NCBI RefSeq assembly: GCF_003255815.1 | Contig: NC_037677.1 | Coordinates: 103,458,583 to 103,522,582, forward strand | Direction of reading: 5' to 3' | Length of the DNA stretch: 64,000 nucleotides | From: Theropithecus gelada | Taxonomy: Eukaryota; Chordata; Mammalia; Primates; Cercopithecidae | Shown: one piece after another, positions 11,190 through 22,494 of the stretch | Position numbering within the stretch: position 1 is the first letter of the stretch | Layout of the letters: every line of letters starts with the position of its first letter | Notes under the pieces: model-generated | Databases searched by the model: none | Told to the model about the DNA's origin: nothing | What the model saw: only the letters and a program-made list of their open reading frames with translations | Position numbers and translations under genes: made by a program

Positions 11190-11486
11190 TTTGTTTTGTT
11201 TTGTTTTTTGAGATGGGGTCTCACTCTGTCAACAGGCTGGAGTGCAGTGGTAAGATCTTGGCTCACTGCAACCTCTGCCTCCTGGGTTCAAGCGATCCTC
11301 CTGCCTCAGCCTCCCGAGTAGCTTGGACTACAGGCATGCACCACCACGCCCAGCAAATTTTTGTATTTTTAGTGGAGCTGGGGTTTCACCATGTTGGCCA
11401 GGATGGTCTCCATCTCTTGACCTGTGATCCACCAGCCTCGCCTCCCACAGTGCTGGGATTACAGGCGTGAGCCACCGCCCCCAGCC
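11190..11486 (-). mobile_element. Alu, full length
   Basis: Reverse-complement Alu with a (TTTTG)n-type head and both arms, ending in GCCACCGCCCCCAGCC. Confidence 0.96.
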
Positions 11487-11994
11487 GGACATTGTAAGCA
11501 TTTAATTAGTATAGTCAGAGATCAGTGGAAATTAACATGTTTTAAGAATCAAAACAGACACTCTTAATCATTTAAATCTGAAAACTATTCCAAGATATGC
11601 ATTGTGCGCTTGTACTATGGGAAACTCTAGTTTCCCATACACTGGGAGTACATACACTGAAAGAGTGTTTTCATTTTCCTTTCCCCTTCTCCTTTGACAA
11701 ATATTTGCATCTCTGTGAAACTTTCCTGGTCTCCAAAGATAGAGTTCTATGTACATAGCTATCATGATACGTAAGTACTGTGCTGTAAGAGATTGTTTAT
11801 ACATTCATCTCCTCTACCAGACTGTGCAATCGTTAAGAGGAAGAACAATGTCTTATATTTCTATTTCCCAGTTCTTAAAAAAGATCTGGAACAAAATAGG
11901 CATTTAATACCTTCTGGATGAGTTGACAAAAGACAGCATAAAGGCATGGCCATATAATTTCAAACAGTTAAGAAGAGTAACAATGAGACTAACA
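11487..11994. other. Intron with a weak L2 fragment
   Basis: At about 11815-11930 the run GACTGTGCAATCGTTAAGAGG to CATTTAATACCTTCTGGATG resembles the L2 3' end. Nothing else is recognised. Confidence 0.45.
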
Positions 11995-12240
11995 TTTGTT
12001 GAATGCTTGCTAGGTCTCAGGCACTGTTCTTTGCTAGTTTTGACTCTTTATTTCCCATAACTACCTTAGGATGTTGACACAATCATTATATTTTAGTTTG
12101 GAGAGGAGGAAACTGTGTCATGGACGGTTTTACAACAAACAAACCAACAAATAACATGTTGTCTAAGGGCACAGAATTAGTACATAGCTTAGCTGGAATT
12201 TAAGGCCAGGCCACCTGGCTCCAGGGTCCATTATATTAAA
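11995..12240 (+). mobile_element. MIR (MIRb-like), long copy
   Basis: Nearly the whole SINE can be followed: TTGAATGCTTGCTAGGTCTC, CAGGCACTGTTC, GAGAGGAGGAAACTG, GGCACAGAATTAGTACATAG and GGCCACCTGGCTCCAGGGTC, in consensus order. Confidence 0.85.
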
Positions 12241-14492
12241 CATTGTTCCACAACTAAGGACGCCCCTGAGCAAAAATTCATAATGACCACTTTCAAATAA
12301 CAAAGTGTAGCTCCGCAGTGAGAGGAAATACGTGCTGAGTTGGTATATGTGACGAGTACAGAAAATACAAGGTATACATATAAATACAAGAGATCAATGC
12401 ACAGTGGTATGAGGGAGTAGCGAAGAGAAAGAGCATTAAAAGGACAATAATTCATTAAGTGCAGGCAGCAGCGATGATATTTGAATCTGCTGCAGGGGAG
12501 CTAGGGAACCTAGATCTAGGCCTGCCACACCCCCACACTTGAGTCATAATTGTGTTTTCCTTCCTGGCAAAACCAATTTCAACCACAGCCATCAACATCT
12601 TTTACCCCTTTGAAACCACTCAGGAAGAACAGAAAGATAAGGGTAAATTGTACTCCCTCTGAAAGCCTTAATAAGTTCCTGGTAAATTAGCTCTCCTCTC
12701 TCTGAGAGATCTCAAGAGATTCTTAAACTTCTACTGCTGAAAATATTTACAATTTTATTGTTTCTTTTTCTTCTACCCTCTGTGTTCATTGTGCTCTTTG
12801 TATTAGCATTCTCTCATTACTCTGGTTACTTTAAATTCTTCATAGTAATCTCTGTCGTCTTTCATCTCTTGGCTTTACCTCTATATCCTTCCTTCTATGC
12901 CTCTTATCTGTGAGAGGCTGTGTATTCCAGATGTTTTCTTTTTACATATCTTTTGTTTTTTGGATTCATCCACATGGTCATTTTCTCCACTACAAGCATG
13001 GTCATTTTCTGGTGCCAGATGCTGTCAATCAAGGTAACACTTAGTATTCTACTCCCCAAACACTGCCCCAAGCAGTCAGGAAAAGATTTTTCTCTCCCAG
13101 CTCTTGCATCGTATATATCCCATATAGCAGGACTTTTCACCTATGAGCATCTAAGGCTACTTGTTACCTACGAGCTGTAGTTTTTGTTCTGCAAAACTTA
13201 ATTTAAGTAGTTGACTTGAAAGGTTATAAAACAAGATGCACATTAGAGGTCAAGGACCCGGTAAAATAGGGAAGCGATGCTTTGAGCAACAAAAGGACAA
13301 AACTATGAAAAGAAGATTTGGTCAAGGGAAAGGTCGGTCAGCAAAAGAAACATTTGAATAGAAACAATTTAGCCCTTGAGGCTGGTGGTGTACTCTTAAT
13401 TTCTCCAGGGGAGAAATAGTGGTTTTATTAAAGATTCATCCACATTGACTTTGTTTTCATGACAGCACCAGGAGAAAGCTTGGGGCATTTCTGATACATT
13501 GGAGTGAAACATCTCCACCCTAGTAAATATGGCAAATTTCCTGTAGCGGCCAGCATTCATCTCCATCCATCATAAGAGCAGCACAGACTATTCACTAGAA
13601 ACAAATGTTCTAGATACAGTATGTCAAACACAAGATGATGGAAACCCCTGAGAAACCACAGGGAGTGTGCTGGAAGCAAACTGATCAGAATGTTGAAAAG
13701 ACCTCTGACCATTTTCCACAGCAGAGCATAACTTGGAACCAATGAGAAATAATGCATTTGACCTTCATGAAAGGGTAATGGATGGGCACTTAATATTTGG
13801 CCAGCCAGACCTCAGAAAATATGAGCTCTAATAAGGACAGATGATGAGACAAAAATAAATAAATAAGTAGATAGATAACTTTAAAAACAAATTGTTCTCA
13901 AAGAAGATTACACAGATAGTCTATTATGCTTACTTTGAAGAATGGTCAGCTTCCAAAAGGTTTCCTTTTGTATTTGAGAATTTCTGATCACTTGGCCACA
14001 GAGGCAACCTATTTTCCAAGAACCACTCGGTCATATAAAAAATGTGCGGTTTCCAGATCAATGTTCATAATATTTAGAGAGTAATTCAGGCTATTACTAC
14101 CTTGATTAATTTCATTTGTCAAAAAGGTATAAAACCAAAAGATAGAGTTCTACTTTTTAATGAAAAAAAGCATTATCTAAACTTAGAAGAGATTTATAGG
14201 TGGACCTATTAGCTTTCTACCTAGTTATTTATTGAGCTAGCTAACTACCTGTATCTTTTAAAAATACATAAATGTAGCTAATACAATTTTGAATTAAAAT
14301 GTCAATAACATATAAACTTGATCATCATACAGATATAACTTAGTTTTTAAAGTCACCAATTCATGATTAATATGTAATGTATTAGATTCTTCTTATATGT
14401 GATAGACATAACACCTTACAAATGAAGAATAACAAATGTGTTATGTTAATTAAGCAGGAAGCTTCTTTCTATCAGAAAAGTACTTAGCACTA
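12241..14492. other. Repeat-poor intronic block of about 2.2 kb
   Basis: No repeat family is recognised with confidence apart from short AAAT/GATA runs near 13850-13880. A pyrimidine-rich stretch lies at 12760-12910. The open frames near 12904-13180 on both strands overlap each other and have no coding support. Confidence 0.45.
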
Positions 14493-14797
14493 GGCCAGGC
14501 GCGGTGACCCATGCTTGCAATCCCAGCACTTTGGGAGACCGAGGTAGGCGGATCATGAGGTCAGGAGATCGAGACCATCCTGGCTAACACTGTGAAACCC
14601 CGTCTCTACTAAAAATACAAAAAAATTAGCTGAGTGTGGTGGCAGGCACATGTAGTCCCAGCAACTCGAGAGGCTGAGGCAGGAGAATGGGGTGAACCCA
14701 GGAGGCGGAGCGTGCAGTGAGCCGAGATTGCGCTACCGCACTCCAGCCTGGGCAACAGGGCGAGATCTCATGTCAAAAAAAAAAAAAAAAAAAAAAA
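14493..14797 (+). mobile_element. Alu, full length
   Basis: Forward Alu with a 23-base poly(A) tail. The target duplication AAAAGTACTTAGCACTA before the element reappears after the tail with one change (TACTTAGTACTA). Confidence 0.97.
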
Positions 14798-15664
14798 GTA
14801 CTTAGTACTACTTAACGCTGCATAAAGTAAAACAGTAAACCACCAGTTAACCTGATCAGTTCTGAGAACCAGGCAAATTAGCAGATATGGGGAACAAGAA
14901 AAGACACGAGGAAGGAAAAAGTAAGTTTTGGAATGTATGCATTGATCAGAATTTATTGCCTGAACCTGATTTATCATTAATTTATTTGTTTTTTTATAAC
15001 ATCAGTGTTAGAGAGACACAGATAATATCCCAGAAAAAGCAACTAGGTACTTACTGTGTACTGTAACGTATTGTATTAAAATTTAAGAGTTAGTTTTATT
15101 AGCATGTTTAAATTTATGAATGTTATAGTAGGTGCTTTGATTTATATAAACTAATACAGGATATATGGCAATTTCAGGTACAGGTCAGTGTACAGAGAGA
15201 AGAGTGTCTTAGATCAGTGTTGTTTTTCTCTATGTTCCAAAGCGCCCACGAGTTCCAGAGGCTTACGCAGGGACTTCTTGGAGTGACAAGGGGTTGTCTA
15301 GTGGGCACTGCTCCTGGCACTCCAACCCTGTTTCAAAGAGAGCATTCTGCACTTATTATTCTGTAGCTCGTTTGAAACCCAGGGGATAACTGTTGGAAAA
15401 TCACTCCGAGTAAAAAGACAGATGCAGCATGCTTTCTTGGATTTTATATTTTTAATGCTCAGGAAGGAAACAGAACAATGCTTCATGGACTGAAACAGTA
15501 TAAACACTCAGCAGTACCTAAAAAGGATCAAAGGAGAGGACCTTTCCCTTTGGCCATCATTCCTCAGGTTAAGTGTAGGGAAGTAAGGATTTATTTACTA
15601 CAAGTCACTTTTATTGAAGTTTGGAAAATGCCACTTCCACTATGTCTCTAAATTCATGCGTGGC
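14798..15664. other. Intronic sequence, nothing recognised
   Basis: AT-rich. No splice-bounded coding segment and no repeat that I can name. Confidence 0.45.
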
Positions 15665-15973
15665 TTTTTTTTTTTTTTTTTTTTTTTTTTTTGCCGGGTC
15701 TCACTCTGTCGCACCCAAGCTGGAGGGCAGTGGTAGGATCTCGGCTCACTGTAACCTCTGCCTCCCGGGTTCAAGGGATTCTCCCGCCTCAGTCTCCCAA
15801 GCAGCTGGGATTACAGGCACCTGCCACCACACCTGGCTAATTTCTTGTATTTTTAGTAGAGACAGTTTCAGCATAGTGGCCAGACCGGTCTCAAAGTCCT
15901 GACCTCAGGTGATCCACCCACCTCGGCCTCTCAAAGTGGTGGGATTACAGGTGTGAGCCACAGCACCTGGTCC
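15665..15973 (-). mobile_element. Alu with a long poly(T) head
   Basis: Reverse-complement Alu starting with a run of 28 T, the complement of a long tail. Several point changes in the body (GCCGGGTCTC in place of GAGACGGAGTCTC). Confidence 0.96.
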
Positions 15974-16409
15974 ATTTCTTTATCAATGAAACATACATTC
16001 TTTTTAAAAAGATTAGAGGCAAATGGATGATCTTGTGTACAAAGGGACAGATGAAAGAGTTAGGGTGGAATGAGCAAGTGTTGCTTGTCCGCCAAGGGAA
16101 TGTCACGTACTCGCTTTGATGTATTATACAATACGCTAGCTCCTTTTGGCCTCGCTAGATAATGTCAAGTGAGTGCTATGCAAAGTCCTGGTATTTTAAA
16201 TATTAATCATGTTCTTCTTGGTTAGAACAGACAAAATTATACATTATGACCTAGAAATGACTAAAACCTACAAAGGTTCTTTACTGTTCTTGTTTACTCA
16301 CTTGAAATAATTAAATTTATAGTTAGAGAAAATAAATGAGTCAAAGCTGATTTCACAGAGCATTTCATTTAAGTTTCAGCCTAGGAGTCCAAAAGCAAAC
16401 CAAAGTTCA
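15974..16409. other. Intronic sequence, nothing recognised
   Basis: No repeats or coding signals visible to me in this stretch. Confidence 0.4.
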
Positions 16410-16600
16410 ACTCAAACACTCAGTCATGTTTTGGACACCTACTGTATACCAAAATCCTATGCTCAGCACATTAAAGAATACATCGCTGATTAAGGCACTT
16501 TATGCCATCTAGGACCTTGCATTCTAAAGGAAGGATTAGACATGGTCAAGAACTATAATCAGAAGTGAGAGTAAAGTGCTAGAAAAAAGAAAACAGATGT
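16410..16600 (+). mobile_element. L2 fragment
   Basis: GGACACCTACTGTATACCAAA, TGCTCAGCACATTAAAGAATA and ACCTTGCATTCTAAAGGAAGG follow the usual L2 order (length of life, gain-loss words aside, this is the 3' region shared by L2 copies). Confidence 0.65.
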
Positions 16601-16689
16601 CTTGGAGATAAGAGGGAGTGAGCAAGTCTCATCAGGGAAATTGATTAAATTTTATGGAAGATGTGGCATTTAAGATTTACTTTCAAGGT

Positions 16690-16840
16690 CTAATGATCTT
16701 GGCTTATCATTCCCCAGCTGCATGTAACTTCAGACAAGTCATTAAACTCTCTGGGACTCAGTTTCCATATCTGTTAAAGAAAAGAGTAGACTTTTAATAT
16801 CCCCAAAATCTTTTAGGTTCAGATTTAATGAGTATAAATA
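16690..16840 (+). mobile_element. MIR fragment
   Basis: CCCCAGCTGCATGTAACTTC, AGACAAGTCATTAAACTCTC and GACTCAGTTTCCATATCTGT match the MIR core. Confidence 0.8.
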
Positions 16841-16918
16841 CATGATTCTTCCTAAGAGAAGGTGGTGGATCCTATCAACCATTCATTCCTCTTTGCTGTC
16901 CTCAAAAGTTACACACAT

Positions 16919-17212
16919 GGGACTGGCGTGGTAGCTCATGCTTGTAATCCCAGCACTTTGGGAAGCCGAGGAGGGTGGATCACCTCAGGTCAGGAGTTCG
17001 AGACCAGCCTGGCTAACATGGTGAAACCCTGTCTCTACCAAAAATACAAAAATTAGCTTGGTGTGGTGGTGCATGCCTTTAGTGCCAGCTACTCAGGAGG
17101 CTGAGGCAGGAGGATCGCTTCAACCCAGGAGGCGGAGGTTGCAGTCGTGCCACTACACTCCAGCCTGGGCAACAGAGCAAGACTCCATCTCAAAAAAAAT
17201 AAATAAATAAAA
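16919..17212 (+). mobile_element. Alu, first of a head-to-tail pair
   Basis: Forward Alu whose A-rich tail, AAAAAAAATAAATAAATAAA, runs directly into the next Alu. The region between the A-box and the right-arm end lacks a GTGAGCCGAGATC-type segment (GTTGCAGTCGTGCCACT). Confidence 0.96.
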
Positions 17213-17515
17213 GGCCAGGTGTGGTGGCTCATGCCTATAATCCCAGCACTTTGGGAGGCTGAGGCGGGTGGATCACGAGGTCAGGAATTCAAGATCAGCC
17301 TGACCAAGATGGTGAAATCCCATCTCTACTAAAAATATGAAAATTAGCTGGGTGTGGTGGTGGATGCCTGTAATCCCAGCTGCTCGGGAGGCTGAGGCAG
17401 AAAATTGCTTGAACCCAGGAGGCTGGGTTCAAGGTTGCAGTGAGCCAAGATTGTGCCACTGCACTCCAGCCTGGGCAACAGAGTGAGACTCCATTTCAAA
17501 AAAAAAAAAAAAAAA
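17213..17515 (+). mobile_element. Alu, second of a head-to-tail pair
   Basis: Forward Alu starting directly after the tail of its neighbour, with a poly(A) end at 17515. This arrangement arises when a new Alu targets the A-rich tail of an older one. Confidence 0.97.
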
Positions 17516-18187
17516 GTCACTTACAGGATACACAAAACACTCAACTAAATGACAAGAGGAATTAAACATGCTCAGATTTAAAGAGACAAGAAGTCAATAA
17601 TCAAATCCTCATTTAGAAAGTGTCACATACAATAGGGTAACTAAAACTTAAACATCTGGAGAAAACGCAGTGTTTAATGCTGGTACGTACCAAGAGACGC
17701 GTAGGAATGACCAATGTGTTCTGAGGAGCTAGGGTCCTCTTTATAGAATGAAAGTCTTGGAAGAGTCTCACAGCAGGAATGATGTAAATTAAGTGGTGAT
17801 AACACAGAAATGAGAAAAAATGGAGTGTGAAGGGGGTGCAGAAACATAAAGAACAAATACTGTTTATGTTTTTTCTTTGCTAGAATATAACTGTGCTGAG
17901 ACCACAAGGATAAAACAACTAAAAGAATTGGCTTTTCCAAGTAAAAAACCAAAACAAAACACTTCTTTTTTTTTCTTTCATTCCCTGGTGAATTCTACTA
18001 GTGGTTTTATATTCTTTAATCCTTGAAGATGTTACACGATCCCTTGTGAAAGGAGAACAGCTCAGGTTGGTTGGGGGTGATGGGAAAGGTATGGCTGATA
18101 AAGACACACAGAGTCTATAGAAGTTTTCCTTTTAGGCAGAATACATGTCAACTCAGAGAGAATTTGAGAATAAAACAGAGATTTCAA
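17516..18187. other. Intronic sequence, nothing recognised
   Basis: Unique-looking DNA. No exon or named repeat is supported. Confidence 0.45.
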
Positions 18188-18488
18188 TTTTTTTTTTTTT
18201 TTTTTTTGAGACAGAGCCTCACTCTGTCGCCCAGGCTGGTGTGCAGGGGCGCGATCTCAGCTCACTGCAAGCTCCGCGTCCCAGGTTTACGCCATTCTCC
18301 TGCCTCAGCTTCCTGAGTAGCTGGGATTACAGGCGCCCACCACCACGCCCAGCTACTTTTTTGTATTTTTAGTAGAGATGGGGTTTCACCGTGTTAGCCA
18401 GGATGGTCTCAATCTCCTGCCCTCGTGATCCTCCTGCCTCAGCCTTCCAAAGTGCTGGGATTACCGGCGTGAGTCACCGTGCCCAACC
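18188..18488 (-). mobile_element. Alu (AluY-like), full length
   Basis: Reverse-complement Alu with the young-type right arm GCGCGATCTCAGCTCACTGC and GCAAGCTCCGC, preceded by a run of 19 T. Confidence 0.96.
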
Positions 18489-20734
18489 AACTTTTTTTTT
18501 TGTTTTTTGCTTTGCTACATTTGTATTAGTTCTTCCCATCACCTTCTGCATCCCAGCTCTTCCTTTCCGGTACAGGTTAAATCATCTTTTCTTATAGCAG
18601 ACTGTAGGTGACCAATAAACTTCTGCTGACACAAACAAGCCTTGGGATTTATCATGAATGGGGTGGGGGGAACTGTTCTCCCTCTGAGACATGGTGACAG
18701 CCAGCCTGCCTTTCCTCTCGCACTAGGACCACTCAGCCTCTTCTTTTGGACCAACTTCATATGTCAGCGGCCAGATGCAGGTCTCCTTTAAAAGAGAGTA
18801 TGCACGATCTAGGCTAATACCTAGGACCCCTCTTTCTATCTCTTAGTCAAGATTTCTTACACTGATGTATGTTGAGATCACAGTTTTTACTGTAACAGAC
18901 CTAGGCAAGAAAAGCTGCTGTAATTTACAGCAGGCTTGCAGGGAAACAGCCAATGGATGATCATTAATTTAAACTGTAAATAAGATCCTGCTTTATTCTG
19001 GACTCTGATCTCCGGTAGTGCCCCTAACAAGCTGCCTGCAAAGCCAAGGCATGAAGCCTGCTGTTTCCAACATGATGATTGAAGAACTGCTCTTGTCCAC
19101 ACAAACAGCTAAAAATAGCTATAAGAATGTGAAGGCAAAAAACAGGTTTCGGGGAATGCAGAGAGTTACCCTGATGTTGTCAGTTTTATTCCAGTTGCTC
19201 CCACTAGTGTGAAAAGCAGAGAGAAGAATCTGGTACAAAAGATTTTTACTTGCTAGATAGCACCCTGGAGATCTGAGAGAATTAATACAACTTTTTAAAG
19301 GAGTCTGCCCTTTTCACTGGAGGATAGCATAAGTCCTAGAAGAATTGGAGCACATTTGAGCACTGCCTTTGTTCTGCATAATTAACAGAGCCTGAAATTT
19401 CTTTTTTCTTTTTGTTTTAACATAAATTCTCATTGACTGGAGAAGGTATATTCACACTTTAAAATGTTGTGCAAGTACTATCTCTTTGATTCCAATATGT
19501 CCTTTGGGTGGGCGGAATACATATTTCATGGTAATAAATTCACCTCATAAGTAGAAAAACTGTGCACAAATATACTGCTATGTCAACTTTATTGATTTGT
19601 GTACCATTGTTAAGACCTTCATCGTCCTCCAATATTTCTTAAATCTACTGGCATCTCAGAAAGTGACTATAGGGGCCTCATTTATCTATAGAGGAAAAGA
19701 TCCCTTCCTTTAGGTTCACTCATAACACTGTGATTTAAACAGCTCAGGACCACCTCTGATCTGAAGGGTAACAGTCCCAGAGAAAGCCATTCCCTCATAG
19801 TCGTGCACAGGGACTTCTCTTTTTCTAGAACTAGGGAGCGTCAAGTCTTAAGATCAGTAAAATGCCCATGGCTAACTGCCCCTTTAAACGTCCATCAGGT
19901 AACTATGGACTAATTACGCAGCCTGATTCATGGTATATTGACGTGAGTGGATTCGATGGTTGGGCTTGTTGCTGTATTATTACCTCTCTGCTTCCCTGCC
20001 AGTCTTAGCAGCTACATCTGGACTTGAGCATCTCACTCCTTAAGTCCTGCTCCTGAAAACAATCCTGGAGTTTCTGGATCATCATCATATATTCTGCAGC
20101 TACAGAAAAGCCTATAGTCAGAGTCGGTATTTGGCATCTTTTTTTTTTTTTTTTTTTTTTAAAGTTTAAAAGGAAAAATGAAACAGAGAGTATCATTGAT
20201 TATTCTGAGGTATCTTCCAAGCATAAATTTATTCTGTTTTCCTATATTTCTTTACAAATGGAGAAAATGTAAATGATTCACCCAGAGCCACCTGTTAGGT
20301 GGAAGTAGATTCAAGACAGGGACTTAGATTCCTGAATCTTAGTTCAGGGATCTTTAAATTACAAAACGTCATGCCACATCTAGTACTAGAACATAGGACC
20401 TCTGAGGATGAGTTGCTGGCTTATTTCTCTTTGTATCCTACAGTGCATAGCACATTGCCTAACATACAGTTTGCTGATTGTTAAAATTAAATTTGCTAAA
20501 AATATGAACTGAAGAAAAATCAAGAGATTACAAAAATCGATACAAAGCCAACGAACAACTAAATCTCATCATAAAAATAAAAGATATAAGTTCAGTTCCT
20601 CAATTTGGGATTGCATACAGCAGATCAAAATTGTTTAGACGTAATTGTTAATGAAGTAACCAGCCAGTAAAGGGAAGATAGGAATGTTTGGGGTATAGTT
20701 CTAATTTGTAAGGTTGACATTATTGGTTGTGTGG
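18489..20734. other. Repeat-poor intronic block of about 2.2 kb
   Basis: Contains a T10 run at 18491 and a T22 run at 20139-20160. I cannot assign the remainder to any repeat family. The stretch at 18600-18900 includes an AATAAA and may be part of an old LTR, but that is too weak to call. Confidence 0.4.
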
Positions 20735-20925
20735 TACTGTGGCCATCAGCCACACATGGCTATATCAATTTAAATTAATTAAAATTAAATGAAATTTAAA
20801 ATCCAATTACTCAGTTACACTAGCCATATTTCAAATACTCAACAGCTATAAATTGTTAATGTCTAAAGTACAGAAGAGCTTAGAAGAAAATTTCTATCAT
20901 CACAGAAAGTTCTGCTGGACACTGC
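20735..20925. mobile_element. Non-autonomous hAT-type DNA transposon fragment
   Basis: Diagnostic words ACTGTGGCCATCAGCCACAC, then ATGGCTATATCAATTTAAAT, then TCATCACAGAAAGTTCTGCT with GGACACTGC match a small MER-class DNA transposon with terminal inverted repeats. I do not assign a precise family name. Confidence 0.65.
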
Positions 20926-20954
20926 AGGAAGAAAAAAGAATGAAATGCAGAGAA

Positions 20955-21175
20955 AACATTAATTAAGCTTTTACTATTCTGTGCTAAGCATTTGAAATGC
21001 CTAATTTCATATAATCCTCAAAACTTCCCACACGAGGTAGGTAATATAACTGTCCCCCTTTTAAACTGAATCCCACTGTGCTTGGAGAGATTAAGTAAAT
21101 CACCATGCTTATATATTTGGTAATCGGTTTAGCTGGGTTTTCTCTCTTCTTCTTACTCCAGAGTCTATGCTCAAC
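20955..21175 (+). mobile_element. MIR fragment
   Basis: TTCTGTGCTAAGCATTTGAAA, TTTCATATAATCCTCAAAAC, CACGAGGTAGGTAATATAAC and CTCCAGAGTCTATGCTC occur in MIR order. Confidence 0.8.
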
Positions 21176-21249
21176 TGAAAAGTTATGTTGTCTCTACTGA
21201 AGAACTTGAAATGCTTACAGCCAGAGTGAACATTACACTTTATATTAGT

Positions 21250-21339
21250 AGTTCTTAATCCTAGATACCTATCAGAAGCATCTGGGGAGCTTTACCAAGA
21301 TATAGTTACCTAAACCCTAATCCAGAGCAACAGTGGTGG
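21250..21339. mobile_element. hAT-Charlie fragment, host site of the provirus
   Basis: TAGTAGTTCTTAATCC and AGAAGCATCTGGGGAGCTTT resemble the start of a MER5-type element. The provirus begins at 21340, inside or at the edge of this fossil. The right-hand flank from 27844 (GTGGGGCTAAGGC) may be its continuation. GTGG at 21336-21339 is the left target duplication. Confidence 0.55.
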
Positions 21340-22007
21340 TGAGAGGTGACAACGTGCTAGCAGCCCTAGCTTGGTCTCTGCGCCTCCTCAGCCTTGGCAC
21401 ACACTCTGGCCGTGCTTGAGGAGCCCTTCAGCCTGCCGCTGCACTGTGGGAGTCCCTCTCTGGGCTGAACGAGGCTAGAGCCGGCTCCCTCTGCTTGCCG
21501 GAGGTGTGGAGGGAGAGGCACGGGTGGGGACTGGGCCAGCACGAGTTCCAGGTGGATGCAGACTTGGTGGTCTCTGCACTCGGAGCAGCCGGCCAGCACC
21601 GCCAGCCCTGAGCAATGAGGGGCTTAGCACCAGGGCCAGAAGCTGGGAAGGATGGGCTGGGTCCACCAGCACTGCCGGCCCGCCTGCACTGTGCTGGAAT
21701 TCTAGTCAGGCCTCAGCCACCTCCCTGCGGGGCAGGGCTCAGGACCTGCAGCCCACCATGCCTGAGCCCCGCCCCCTGCCTCGATAGGCTCCCACGTGGC
21801 CCAAGCCTCCCCCATGGGCGCCACCCCCTGCTCTGCAGCGCCCAGTCCCATCCACCGCCCAAGGGCTGAGGAGTGCAGGTGTGCAGCCCGGGACTGGTGG
21901 GCAGTTCTGCCCAGGGCCAGGCACAGGATCTACTAGGCAAAGCCAGCTGGGCTCCTGAGTTGGGTGGAGACTAGGAGAACTTTTCTGTCTAAAGGATTGT
22001 AAATGCA

Positions 22008-22140
22008 CCAATTATCACTCTGTGTCTAGCTCAAGTTTTGTAAATGCACCTATCAGCACCCTGTCAAAATGGACCAATCAGCTCTCTGTAAAATGGACCA
22101 ATCAGCAGGATGTCGGTGGGGTCAGATAAGAAAATAAAAG
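22008..22140 (+). promoter_or_regulatory. LTR promoter elements: three CCAAT boxes and a TATA-like box
   Basis: CCAAT occurs at 22008-22012, 22074-22078 and 22098-22102, followed by AATAAAAG at 22133-22140. Repeated CCAAT boxes (NF-Y sites) are known in ERV9 LTRs. Transcription from here would run on the plus strand, antisense to SORCS1. Sites are seen; activity is inference. Confidence 0.6.
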
Positions 22141-22218
22141 CAAGCTGCCGGAGCCAGCAGTGGCAACCCGCTCGGGTCCCCTTCCGTGCTGTGGAAGCTT
22201 TGTTCTTTCGCTCTTCAC

Positions 22219-22224
22219 AATAAA
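22219..22224 (+). terminator. Polyadenylation signal in the 5' LTR
   Basis: AATAAA in the R region, about 80 bases downstream of the TATA-like box, in the position normal for this LTR family. The copy in the 3' LTR is at 27586-27591. Confidence 0.75.
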
Positions 22225-22476
22225 TCTTGCTGCTGCTCACTCTTTGGGTCCGTGCCACCTTTATGAGCTGTAACACTCACCATGAAGGTCTGCAGCTTCA
22301 CTCCTGAAGCCGGTGAGACCACGAACCCACTAGAAGGAAGAAACTCTGGACACATCTGAACATTTGAAGGAACAAACTCCGGACACACCATCTTTAAGAA
22401 CTGTAACACCGTGAGGGTCCATGGCTTCATTGTTGAAGTCAGCGAGAACAAGAACCCACCAATTCCAAACACATTT

Positions 22477-22494
22477 TGGTGACCATGAAGGGAC
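22477..22494 (+). other. Retroviral primer-binding site (tRNA-Arg type)
   Basis: TGGTGACCATGAAGGGAC begins 3 bases after the 5' LTR. The position and the TGG start are standard for the tRNA primer site, and the sequence fits the arginine tRNA site known for ERV9. A point change or two relative to the tRNA end is likely. Confidence 0.8.

Larger units (their letters stand above)
21340..22473 (+). repeat. 5' LTR of the provirus (LTR12 type)
   Basis: Starts TGAGAGGTGAC and ends CCAAACACA. The GC-rich U3 is followed by a run of ACCAATCAGC-like units, a TATA-like AATAAAAG at 22133-22140 and an AATAAA at 22219-22224. LTR12 elements are known to act as promoters or enhancers in some tissues. Activity cannot be judged here. 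This copy keeps three CCAAT boxes (22008, 22074, 22098). It lacks the 30-bp duplication found in the 3' copy. Confidence 0.93.

Noticed and set aside
18600..18900. Possible LTR end with AATAAA
   Set aside because: Only a polyadenylation-like hexamer supports it. No LTR ends or family words were found.
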